Part shown: positions 1 to 8,723 of the stretch, piece after piece
How the letters are laid out: each line of letters opens with the position of its first letter
Position numbering within the stretch: position 1 is the first letter of the stretch
Assembly: GCA_903924075.1 (NCBI GenBank)
Contig: CAIYAG010000119.1
Coordinates: forward strand, 1-38,617
DNA length: 38,617 nt
Reading direction: 5' to 3'
DNA from: an uncultured Bacteroidota bacterium
GTDB lineage: Bacteria > Bacteroidota > Bacteroidia > Chitinophagales > Chitinophagaceae
Translations under genes and position numbers: made by a program
The notes under the pieces: model-generated
Seen by the model: only the letters and a program-made list of their open reading frames with translations
Told to the model about the DNA's origin: nothing
Databases searched by the model: none

Positions 1-2527
1 AATTCAATGCAGATGCTTTACCTCCATTTGGTTTGGTATACACCTTAATTTTTGGATGGTTTGCAAAAGCGTTGTGTACTTTTTCGTAGGTACTATCCTT
101 ACTACCATCGTCCACAAAAACGATATTGAAATTGGGATAGTCGCAACGCAATAAATTTTCTATGGAACTAACTGCATTTACTTCTTCATTGTATGCAGGT
201 ACGATAATGGATACCAATGGATTTCCTGTGAATGGAATTTGTGCTAATTGTTTTTCCTTCCTTCTTTGTAAAACAGAAAGACTCAACATCATAATTAATC
301 GAATCGATCCCAGGATTAAAAACAGAATGAATAGCGCGAATAAAATCTGACTTAAATAGTAGCCAAATTCTGCAATGAAGTTGTTGAACTGAATTAAATT
401 ATAACCACTTCCTGGAGGAACTGGCGGCATCATGTCATCTCGTTTCTTATTCAATAATTCGGCAACAGTAATAAATGTATAACCTTGTTTTTGAAGGTCC
501 TCAATTAATCTTGGTAACGCTTTTACGGTTGCACTTCTGTCACCACCTGCATCGTGCAATAGAATAATATTACCTCGATCTTTTAATGCCATTACCCGAT
601 TGTATACAGTGTCTGCATTGAAGTTTGGCACTTCACCTGCTTCCCAATCTTCGGGATCAATATTTTCTCCAATGGTTAAATAATTCCTTGTTCTGCTCAA
701 TGCAACTGGTACCAGCTCTTCCATTTTTTCTGGTTGTGCATCTGCATTATAGGGTGCGCGGAACATAATGGTACTATGCCCTGTAATACATTCCAGTAAT
801 AAACGCGTGGCATCCATTTCAAGGAAAGCCCTTTGTTTACTCACTTTAGCCATATTAGGGTGGGTAAATGTATGGTTACCCAATTCGTGGCCTTCGTTAT
901 AAATTCTTTTGATTAAAGGGATATTATTTTCTGCTTCAATACCTACTACAAAAAAGCTTGCAGGTACATGATATTTAGAAAGGATGTCTAAGATCTGTCG
1001 TGTATAAACCGGATCGGGACCATCATCAAATGTGAGTACTAATTTCTTTTGAGAGGCATCAACACGGCCCATTTGTTTTACTACGAACATGCTAGGCAAT
1101 GAATCATATCTTTCTTCACTGATTAGCATCAAAGAAGAATCAATTTCTGGAGTGATGTGTCCTTCTCTTGGAGTTGATAATACATCCAATACTTCACCAT
1201 CGCCCATAAAGTCAACATCATCTGTTGCTTCCACTTTATTGAATTCTGTAAAATTAAATTTCGCCAATTGCTTACGCGTCATGGGTTGATTATAAAAATC
1301 CCATAACCTACTATCCTCACTTCCAAGCCGCCACAATGCGGTTCCTGCTAATGGATATTCTGTTGCAAATCTTACTGTATTAAAATTGGTGGCTGCATCA
1401 GTAAAATGAACCTCGTGTTCTTTATCATTATCATCCCAATATTGATAACTCAAATTATAAGTATCATTATTGTACTTTACTTTTCCTTCACTTTCTCTTG
1501 CGATAACCAATGCTTGCTGATAGGTAACGTCTGTACCCTGTCCACCTTTTACCCAGTCATATCCATATGCCGCTAAGCACAAAACAATTTTGCTAGGAGG
1601 AACTTTTTTTGCGATTTGATCAACAGCCGCTTCGATCCATTTCTGACTACTAATAGGCCCAGGTTTGGTATCGCTAGAATGCTCATCATAGGCCATTAAA
1701 AAAAGATAGTCGTTATACTTCGCTAAAGATTTATAATCGTAGTCTTCGTTGAATGGCATCACGTCTTGTGAAACAAGCAATCCTTCTTTATGAAAACGGT
1801 TGTATAATTCTTTTTGAAAATTAGTGAGTACTTCATTTTTGGTTTCGATCAGTTCTTCAAAATCGATATTGATCCCAACGAAGCCATATTTTTTAATCAG
1901 CTTTACTAGGTCGTTGATCAATTTATTTTTCTTAACAGGGTCGTTGATGATACGATGCACCACGTCGCCCCTGAAAACAGATTTCACGTTGTTTGTCATC
2001 ATTGGCATCACTCGAACACCAGAAGCTTTAATGACGTCAAAACCTCGTTCATCAATTTTAGTATAAACCGAATCTCCATTTGGATCCAGGAAAAACCACT
2101 CGGGCATCACCAGATTCATTTTAGCAATATTCCTCTTTAAAGAGAAAAAAGATTGTGCATCCCAGGCCACATAGAATGCCGCGCGGATTCCGAGGCTATC
2201 GCTGAAAAGTGCAGAATTGGAAAGATTCAGAACACTATCTTCTTGTCCGCAGCCCTTGCCCTTTGCCCACCTATTATCAATAAATTTTCGAAAGCCCTGG
2301 TATTTTTTGGCGAGTTTACTGGTTGATTTTTCGGCTTGTAATACTTCTTTCATCGCCTGACCCTGCATCATCGGCAGATTGGGCAGGTACATATTTTTGA
2401 TCGCGATGGTGATGATTGCAATCACCAAGATCAAAATAAAAAGCAATAATCTACCACCCCATTTAAATCTTTGCCATCGGCTGGGGTTATTTGTTTGAAA
2501 TACTTGTTCTGAATGTTTCTTCTCCAT
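1..2527 (-). CDS. Trifunctional polysaccharide enzyme: N-terminal TM segment, GH18-type domain, NodB polysaccharide deacetylase domain, TM region, GT2 glycosyltransferase domain; C-terminus truncated by the window edge
   Basis: Open frame on the minus strand from ATG at 2527 (MEKKHSEQVFQTNN..) to position 1. Motifs read by eye: GH18-like YGFVGINIDFEE; NodB FDDGPDP, HELGNHTFTHPNM and RAPYN; GT2 LVSIIVPAYNEE and FVDDGSKDST. Missing from the ORF track because it has no stop inside the window. Confidence 0.88.
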   Translation of the reverse strand, partial: MEKKHSEQVFQTNNPSRWQRFKWGGRLLLFILILVIAIITIAIKNMYLPNLPMMQGQAMKEVLQAEKSTSKLAKKYQGFRKFIDNRWAKGKGCGQEDSVLNLSNSALFSDSLGIRAAFYVAWDAQSFFSLKRNIAKMNLVMPEWFFLDPNGDSVYTKIDERGFDVIKASGVRVMPMMTNNVKSVFRGDVVHRIINDPVKKNKLINDLVKLIKKYGFVGINIDFEELIETKNEVLTNFQKELYNRFHKEGLLVSQDVMPFNEDYDYKSLAKYNDYLFLMAYDEHSSDTKPGPISSQKWIEAAVDQIAKKVPPSKIVLCLAAYGYDWVKGGQGTDVTYQQALVIARESEGKVKYNNDTYNLSYQYWDDNDKEHEVHFTDAATNFNTVRFATEYPLAGTALWRLGSEDSRLWDFYNQPMTRKQLAKFNFTEFNKVEATDDVDFMGDGEVLDVLSTPREGHITPEIDSSLMLISEERYDSLPSMFVVKQMGRVDASQKKLVLTFDDGPDPVYTRQILDILSKYHVPASFFVVGIEAENNIPLIKRIYNEGHELGNHTFTHPNMAKVSKQRAFLEMDATRLLLECITGHSTIMFRAPYNADAQPEKMEELVPVALSRTRNYLTIGENIDPEDWEAGEVPNFNADTVYNRVMALKDRGNIILLHDAGGDRSATVKALPRLIEDLQKQGYTFITVAELLNKKRDDMMPPVPPGSGYNLIQFNNFIAEFGYYLSQILFALFILFLILGSIRLIMMLSLSVLQRRKEKQLAQIPFTGNPLVSIIVPAYNEEVNAVSSIENLLRCDYPNFNIVFVDDGSKDSTYEKVHNAFANHPKIKVYTKPNGGKASALN

Positions 2528-2576
2528 GGGACAATACTACTTAGCAAAAAGGATGCTAGACTTGCAAAGTAAATAC

Positions 2577-2603
2577 AAAGGCCGCCTTTAACAAGCGGCC
2601 TTT
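2577..2603 (-). terminator. Intrinsic terminator-like hairpin between carB and the GH18/NodB/GT2 gene
   Basis: Perfect 9-bp stem aaaggccgc/gcggccttt immediately downstream of the carB stop (minus strand), followed by a T-rich stretch on that strand. Confidence 0.6.
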
Positions 2604-2637
2604 GACTAAAAAGCAATTTTTAATATTTATTAAAAGG

Positions 2638-4284
2638 CTAACCTTCGAAGCTGCTATAGAAATAGGGTGTTTTAGCTTCGAATTCAGCGCTACAAGTATC
2701 TACCATCTTGTAAACACGGGTAATGCCAAGGGCTTTTCTTTTTTCATATACCTCATCTTCTGTACAAGTATTGTTCATGATCCGAACAATTTGCAGGTCG
2801 CTAAACCCATTCTTCTTGGCTTCTTTTAATAGCGCCGTAGGAATTGTATCTAAAGTATATTGAGCAATTTCTTTCTCGATATGGCAGATCTGTTGGATCT
2901 GATAAAGGAACCAACGGTCAATACCAGTAGCATGAGCGATTGATTTTACGGTAGAACCCTGCATCAGCGCATCTTTGATCCGGAAGATCCGATCCCATTT
3001 CGGGGTCTTGATATATTCCACGATCTCATCGCTCTTCATCAGGCTTTTGCCGTAATAACCCAAACCAAGGGCTTCGTTTTCTAAGCTCTGACAAGCTTTT
3101 TGGATGGCTTCAGTAAAGCTTCTGCCGATGGCCATAACCTCTCCCACACTCTTCATTTGTAAGCCCAAAGTATCGTTCGCGCCTTTGAATTTATCGAAGT
3201 TCCAGCGCGGAACTTTAACGATCACATAGTCTAAAGCAGGCTCAAAATAAGCTGAGGTAGTTTTAGTGATCTGATTTTTTAATTCATCCAAAGAGTATCC
3301 AATAGCCAGTTTGGCAGCAATTTTTGCAATAGGGTATCCAGTTGCTTTTGAAGCCAGAGCGGAAGATCGACTCACACGAGGATTAATTTCCACAGCGATC
3401 AACTCCTCATTTTCAGGATTCTGAGCAAACTGTACGTTACAACCTCCAGTAAAGTTTCCAAGAGAGCGCATCATCAGAATAGCTTTGTTTCGCATTTCCT
3501 GAAAAGCGGTATCGCTAAGGGTCATGGCAGGAGCCACGGTAATGGAATCTCCTGTGTGCACACCCATTGGGTCTAAATTTTCTACGGTACAGATAATTAC
3601 TACGTTATCGTTACAATCGCGTAATAATTCTAATTCGTATTCTTTCCAACCTAGTACGGCTTTTTCAACCAATACTTCGTGGATCGGGGATGCTTTCAAT
3701 CCTTTTTCAAGGGCTGCATCTAAGTCGTCTTTGGTATGAACAAACCCACCACCAGTACCACCAAGGGTAAATGAAGGACGTATAACTAACGGAAAACCAA
3801 TCTCTTGTGCAAATTCCTTTCCTTCTAAGAAGCTGTTGGCAACCCTACTTGGGGCCACAGCCATCCCGATTTTCACCATCAACTGGCGGAATTTTTCACG
3901 GTCTTCGGCAGTATCAATTGCGGCAATATCTACTCCAATAAGGCGACAATTGTACTTATTCCAAACCCCTAATTCGTCAGCTTCTTTACAAAGATTTAAG
4001 GCAGTTTGTCCGCCCATTGTAGGCAGTACAGCATCAATCTGGTTCTCATCTAATATTTTTTCGATACTTTCAACCGTCAAAGGGAGCAGATAAACCTTGT
4101 CGGCCATCATCGGATCGGTCATGATAGTGGCAGGGTTACTGTTAATAAGGATCACTTTGATCCCTTCTTCACGTAGGCTTCGGGCGGCCTGTGTGCCTGA
4201 ATAATCAAATTCACAGGCTTGGCCAATTATAATAGGTCCGGAACCGATAATTAAAACCGAGTGTATCGAGCTGTCTTTAGGCAT
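2638..4284 (-). CDS. carB: Carbamoyl-phosphate synthase large subunit, N-terminal half only (split CarB)
   Basis: [41 protein letters not shown]... through the oligomerisation domain ...[25 protein letters not shown]-stop. The track start at 4359 adds an unlikely 25-aa extension; ATG at 4284 gives the canonical N-terminus. Confidence 0.93.
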   Translation of the reverse strand: MPKDSSIHSVLIIGSGPIIIGQACEFDYSGTQAARSLREEGIKVILINSNPATIMTDPMMADKVYLLPLTVESIEKILDENQIDAVLPTMGGQTALNLCKEADELGVWNKYNCRLIGVDIAAIDTAEDREKFRQLMVKIGMAVAPSRVANSFLEGKEFAQEIGFPLVIRPSFTLGGTGGGFVHTKDDLDAALEKGLKASPIHEVLVEKAVLGWKEYELELLRDCNDNVVIICTVENLDPMGVHTGDSITVAPAMTLSDTAFQEMRNKAILMMRSLGNFTGGCNVQFAQNPENEELIAVEINPRVSRSSALASKATGYPIAKIAAKLAIGYSLDELKNQITKTTSAYFEPALDYVIVKVPRWNFDKFKGANDTLGLQMKSVGEVMAIGRSFTEAIQKACQSLENEALGLGYYGKSLMKSDEIVEYIKTPKWDRIFRIKDALMQGSTVKSIAHATGIDRWFLYQIQQICHIEKEIAQYTLDTIPTALLKEAKKNGFSDLQIVRIMNNTCTEDEVYEKRKALGITRVYKMVDTCSAEFEAKTPYFYSSFEG

Positions 4285-4423
4285 AATTGCAAAAAAATAA
4301 ATTGTGCAAATGTAAGGTCCATGCGCGAAAAAGGGGATTAATTTTTTGAAACTTGGCACGATAATGGAACAAAAAGTGAATTATCGGGTTTATATAAATA
4401 GATTGTACACTAAATAAAATAAA

Positions 4424-4888
4424 ATGGCAGTATTAAAAGAGGGAAGTAAAGCACCCATTTTCAAAGCGGTTGACCAAAATGGCAAGACGATTTCATTGGC
4501 TGATTTTAAAGGGAAGAAAGTCATATTATATTTTTATCCAAAGGATGATACACCAGGATGTACAGCGCAAGCTTGCAACCTGAAGGATAATTATGCATTA
4601 TTAATAAAGAAAGGTTTTCAAGTGGTTGGTGTTAGCACAGATAGCGTGGCTAGCCACAAAAAATTCGAAGAAAAATTTGAATTGCCTTTCCCATTGGTTT
4701 CTGATGAGGACAAGAAAATTGTAGACAAATACAATCTTTGGGGCGAGAAAAAATTCATGGGGCGCACGTATATGGGCACCACAAGAACTACTTTCTTGAT
4801 CGACGAGACTGGTAAGATCGTGAAGATCATCGCGAAACCAGATACTAAAAATCATACAGCGGAAATTTTAGAAGCTTGGGGTTCATAG
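4424..4888 (+). CDS. bcp: Thioredoxin-dependent thiol peroxidase (peroxiredoxin, BCP/PrxQ type)
   Basis: 154 aa; FKGKKVILYFYPKDDTPGCTAQACNLKDNY peroxiredoxin active-site motif. Confidence 0.95.
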   Translation: MAVLKEGSKAPIFKAVDQNGKTISLADFKGKKVILYFYPKDDTPGCTAQACNLKDNYALLIKKGFQVVGVSTDSVASHKKFEEKFELPFPLVSDEDKKIVDKYNLWGEKKFMGRTYMGTTRTTFLIDETGKIVKIIAKPDTKNHTAEILEAWGS

Positions 4889-4961
4889 GGAGTTTTTAGT
4901 GAAGAGATAAGAGTGAAGAGTGAAGAATGAACGGGCAATCGCCTTTTAACAATGTTTTTTT

Positions 4962-4988
4962 AATCCCCGGCAGGCCGGGGATTTTTCT
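4962..4988 (+). terminator. Intrinsic terminator of bcp
   Basis: aatccccggc-ag-gccggggatt followed by tttcttt; strong GC stem plus T tract on the + strand. Confidence 0.8.
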
Positions 4989-5014
4989 TTAGGAAGAAGT
5001 CTATCGTTAAACGC

Positions 5015-5037
5015 AACCCTTGGCAGCGCCAAGGGTT
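5015..5037. repeat. Perfect hairpin inside the composite inverted repeat
   Basis: aacccttggc-agc-gccaagggtt (10-bp perfect stem), itself bracketed by taaacg (5008-5013) and cgttta (5041-5046). Confidence 0.8.
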
Positions 5038-5169
5038 AATCGTTTAGACAATCTCTGTCCGTTCTTCACTCTTCACTCTTATCTCTTCACTAAAACACCT
5101 CAGAATGGCATACCTGTCTATAATAAAATCATTATTTTAACGTTCTTTACTTACCCAACAGGGATAACC

Positions 5170-6438
5170 ATGCAAAAAAGAAAAGAGCCCCTAGCTCAGA
5201 TATCTCTTTTTACTGCTACGCCTCAAATACCTTCAAACGACCAACAGCGATTAAAGGAGTTGTATAGTTATGAGATCTTGGATACCGAATCTGAGGACGA
5301 GTTCAATGATATTGTGATTTTGGCAGCAAGTATTGCAAAAACACCGATCGCTACCATTTCTTTTATTGATCAGGAGAGAGAATGGTTTAAGGCTAAAATT
5401 GGATTAGAACAAAATAGCTTCCCCAGAGAATTTTCGATCGCTTCATATTTTTTAGCATCAAAAGATATTTTTTTTGAGGTCACTGATACCATTGCTGAGG
5501 ATCGGTTTTCAGACAATCCCCTGGTTTCTGGTAAACCCAATATTCGTTTTATTGCTGGCATTCGATTATTAAATAAGCATGGGTACGCTGTTGGAGCGCT
5601 TTCGATCATGGATACTGAATCGCATGAGTTGAATGAGGAACAAATTTTTTTTCTACAAACATTAGCTCGGCAGATTATCAAATTACTAGAGCAGAAACAA
5701 TTGAATAAACAGTTGCACCAGCAGCGCGAAAAGTTGGAGCAACAAATGGAATTGCAAAATAGAATTCTCTCCATCATTGCACACGATGTAAGAAATCCGG
5801 TTGGTGCTGTAAAATCGATCATCGAATTAAGCGGTAAAAAATTGCTGAGTAAACAAGACTCTGCTGCCTTAATGCAGATGGCTGCAAAGCAGATCGATGG
5901 TACTGTGGAGTTGTTGAATAACCTGGTAGATTGGGGTTCGATGCAAATGAAGGGTAAGGGTTTTGAGTCAGAGAAGATCCATTTGTATACGCTGATCAGC
6001 AATATGTACAAAAGTTTTGAGGTGATGGCTTCTTTAAAATCAAATATCCTTGCAAACCTTGTAGATGACGATCTTTTTATCAATTCAGACATCAACGCAC
6101 TTCGTTTTATTTTGCGCAACCTAATCAGTAATGCAAATAAATTCACGAAAGACGGCGTCATTACTGTTTGTGCATCTCTTGAAACAGATGCTATATTATT
6201 ATCCGTTAGCGATAATGGAGTAGGGATGGACCCAGAAACAACCAATCACATTTTTGATGGCGAACAGAACGAAAGTGTAGCGGGCACACTCAATGAAAAA
6301 GGAAGTGGCCTGGGGTTGATACTTACGCGTGATTATATTGAAATGCTAGGAGGAACTATTTCTGTTGAAAGTGAGATGGGCAAAGGAACTTCGGTATACA
6401 TGCGCTTCCCGAATAAGATCCCGGCAAAATCAAAATAA
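5170..6438 (+). CDS. GAF-domain sensor histidine kinase (soluble, orphan)
   Basis: N-terminal GAF-like domain (..RLKELYSYEILDTESEDEFNDI..IRFIAGIRLLNKHGYAVGALSIMD), HisKA IIAHDVRNPVGAVKS, HATPase NLISNANKFTKDG / DNGVGMD / GSGLGL. ATG at 5170 (MQKRKEPLAQ) preferred; the track start at 5020 lies in the repeat element. Confidence 0.9.
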   Translation: MQKRKEPLAQISLFTATPQIPSNDQQRLKELYSYEILDTESEDEFNDIVILAASIAKTPIATISFIDQEREWFKAKIGLEQNSFPREFSIASYFLASKDIFFEVTDTIAEDRFSDNPLVSGKPNIRFIAGIRLLNKHGYAVGALSIMDTESHELNEEQIFFLQTLARQIIKLLEQKQLNKQLHQQREKLEQQMELQNRILSIIAHDVRNPVGAVKSIIELSGKKLLSKQDSAALMQMAAKQIDGTVELLNNLVDWGSMQMKGKGFESEKIHLYTLISNMYKSFEVMASLKSNILANLVDDDLFINSDINALRFILRNLISNANKFTKDGVITVCASLETDAILLSVSDNGVGMDPETTNHIFDGEQNESVAGTLNEKGSGLGLILTRDYIEMLGGTISVESEMGKGTSVYMRFPNKIPAKSK

Positions 6439-6456
6439 AGCTTAGTTGATTCCATT

Positions 6457-8571
6457 TTATTTGAAGATCTGATACACCAATAAACTCATCAGATAAGCGA
6501 GGCCCGTCATATAACAGAATTGAAATATCGGCCATTTCCAAGATCTTGTTTCTCTTTTTACAACTGCCAGTGTACTCATGCATTGCATTGCAAGTACATA
6601 AAATATCATCAGAGAAACAGCAGCGGGTAAAGTGTAAACGATGGTGCCGTCTTCGTGTTTTGCTGCCTGCAATTTTTCACGTAGCGAAGTATCATCATTT
6701 TCTTCAACACTATATAATGTGGCCATTGTTCCAACAAATACTTCTCTTGCAGCAATGGAGCTAATAATGGCGATACCAATTTTCCAATCATAGCCAAGTG
6801 GACGAATCGCTGGCTCAATAGCTTTTCCCAAGATCCCTGCATAAGAATTTTGCAATTTCTCTGAAGAAAGTTGTTTGTTCAATAATTTAGAATCAGTTGG
6901 ATGTTGTTGGATCAACAACGCATATTTTGATTCCACATCAGCGATTCTTTTACCAGGGCCGTGCGATGACAAAAACCATAATAGCACGCTGATGATCATA
7001 ATGATCTTTCCCGCATCTGTAATAAAAATCTTTGCTTTTTCTATCATGGTGATGCCCACATTGGCCCATCTTGGCGCACGATAAATGGGTAACTCTAAAA
7101 TAAAAAAACTTTTCTCTTGAATTTTGATCAGCCACTTCATTACATAACTCACGATCAATGCCATTACCACACCTAATATATAGAGGGCCATCATTACCAG
7201 ACCTTGTAAGCTTAGAAAACCAAAATAATATTTATTACTAATCACCAAAGAAATCAAGATCGTATAAACCGGAAGTCTTGCACTGCAACTCATCAGAGGT
7301 GTTACCAAAATAGTTAGTAGTCGTTCTTTTTTATTTTCAATATTCCTTGCAGACATGATCGCAGGCACGGCACATGCAAAGCCACTGATCATGGGCATGA
7401 CGCTCTTGCCGTTGAGTCCTACTTTACGCATCAATCGATCACTCAAAAAACTGATACGCGCCATATAGCCCGTATCTTCTAAAATTGTGATGATGCCAAA
7501 GAGGATCATGATCTGAGGGATGAACACAAAAATGCCACTCATCCCTGCAACTATGCCATTTACAATTAGATCTTCCAACCATCCTGGTGCCAAATTCGCT
7601 GCAAGCCAACCTGCAAATTGTTTGAAAACAATTTCAATGGCATTCATTGGAAACTGTGCTAACCAGAAAACACTTTGAAAGAGAAGAAATAATACCGCGA
7701 GCAAGATCAAATAACCCCAGGTACGATGCAATAACAGATCATCGAGTTTATCTGAAAAATGTTTTTGTTCAAGCGGATCAGGTTCGGTCACGTTTTTTTT
7801 CATGATCTTCCTGATATGTCCAAAGCGCTGCATGATCTCATCTGCCTGAGTTTTGGTAGGATTGAAATGGTTGTCAATTTCAATCTGTTCTACCGTTTCC
7901 TGCATTTGCAGAGTCAACGGAAAATTTTCGTGATTGATCAAGTAGTGCACTGCAGCATAATCGCTGAGCTCAGGAAATAATTGTTGAACTGCTTCAATGG
8001 CTGCCGGAGCCATTTGTTTATTTTCAATAAAATCTGTTTTGCTAAAAGCAGCTGGATTTTTTACAAATTGTGTAAGCGCCGATTTTAATTCGGTAAGACC
8101 TTTATTTTTTCTTGGATTGATTAATATTACCGGAACACCTAATTCAGCTTCCAATCCTTTTACGTCAATGATGATTCCCTTCTTCGCAGCAAGATCGTTC
8201 ATAGTTAAAGCAACCACTACCGGAATTTTTAGATCAATGATCTGACTGCAAAAAAGCAAATTGCGTTTGAGGTTACTTGCATCAGCCACTAATAAAACCA
8301 TATCGGCTTTAATATCCTGATCTGCATTCATGAGTACTTTGTAAGCCACCCATTCGTCTGCTCTGCGAGGATATAAACTATAAGTTCCAGGTAAATCAAT
8401 GATGCGTGTATGGATCCCATTCCCGAGATCTAGGACCCCCGTTTTTTTATCAACTGTAACTCCAGGAAAGTTCCCCACTTTTTGATTGAGGCCAGTTAAT
8501 GCATTAAATAGCGAAGTTTTTCCGCTATTGGGGTTCCCCACTAATGCAATATTTAATTCCTGTTTCAACAA
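6457..8571 (-). CDS. feoB: Ferrous iron transport protein B
   Basis: 704 aa; GNPNSGKTSLFNALTG, VGNFPGVTVDKKTG, DLPGTYSL G-domain motifs followed by polytopic FeoB core with GFACAVPAIMSARNIENKKERLLTILVTPLMSCSARLPVY. Confidence 0.96.
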   Translation of the reverse strand: MLKQELNIALVGNPNSGKTSLFNALTGLNQKVGNFPGVTVDKKTGVLDLGNGIHTRIIDLPGTYSLYPRRADEWVAYKVLMNADQDIKADMVLLVADASNLKRNLLFCSQIIDLKIPVVVALTMNDLAAKKGIIIDVKGLEAELGVPVILINPRKNKGLTELKSALTQFVKNPAAFSKTDFIENKQMAPAAIEAVQQLFPELSDYAAVHYLINHENFPLTLQMQETVEQIEIDNHFNPTKTQADEIMQRFGHIRKIMKKNVTEPDPLEQKHFSDKLDDLLLHRTWGYLILLAVLFLLFQSVFWLAQFPMNAIEIVFKQFAGWLAANLAPGWLEDLIVNGIVAGMSGIFVFIPQIMILFGIITILEDTGYMARISFLSDRLMRKVGLNGKSVMPMISGFACAVPAIMSARNIENKKERLLTILVTPLMSCSARLPVYTILISLVISNKYYFGFLSLQGLVMMALYILGVVMALIVSYVMKWLIKIQEKSFFILELPIYRAPRWANVGITMIEKAKIFITDAGKIIMIISVLLWFLSSHGPGKRIADVESKYALLIQQHPTDSKLLNKQLSSEKLQNSYAGILGKAIEPAIRPLGYDWKIGIAIISSIAAREVFVGTMATLYSVEENDDTSLREKLQAAKHEDGTIVYTLPAAVSLMIFYVLAMQCMSTLAVVKRETRSWKWPIFQFCYMTGLAYLMSLLVYQIFK

Positions 8572-8694
8572 ATTTTAAAATTGAATTGCAAAAGTAACCG
8601 CTTATCAGAGCGCTTTGTTACGAGATTGGGAACAGAATCTTATCAAAACCTTGTAAACGCAATGGGAATCATTATAATGGATGCCTAAAACGGT

Positions 8695-8702
8695 TATTTT
8701 TG
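8695..8702 (+). promoter_or_regulatory. Bacteroidota-type -7 box TATTTTTG upstream of the M28 peptidase
   Basis: Exact TAnnTTTG, 21 nt before the ATG at 8724. Confidence 0.5.
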
Positions 8703-8723
8703 CAAACATAAATAAGCACATAT

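Larger units (their letters stand above)
4894..5095. repeat. Composite inverted-repeat element: 34-bp perfect inverted arms of 7-bp purine units flanking two internal hairpins
   Basis: ttttagtgaagagataagagtgaagagtgaagaa at 4894-4927 is the exact reverse complement of 5062-5095. Each arm is made of units such as gtgaaga/gataaga/gtgaaga/gtgaaga. Confidence 0.9.

Noticed and set aside
4894-5095. Interpretation of the inverted repeat as an insertion sequence
   Set aside because: No transposase ORF between the arms and no clear target-site duplication; kept only as a repeat/structured element.
5020-5169. N-terminal 50-aa extension of the histidine kinase in the ORF track
   Set aside because: Would be encoded by the hairpin/inverted-repeat element; ATG 5170 gives the normal family start.
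5370-6245. 291-aa minus-strand ORF antisense to the histidine kinase
   Set aside because: Overlaps a well-supported kinase gene entirely; the translation is low-complexity, Ser/Cys-rich and shows no domain. It is a reading-frame shadow.
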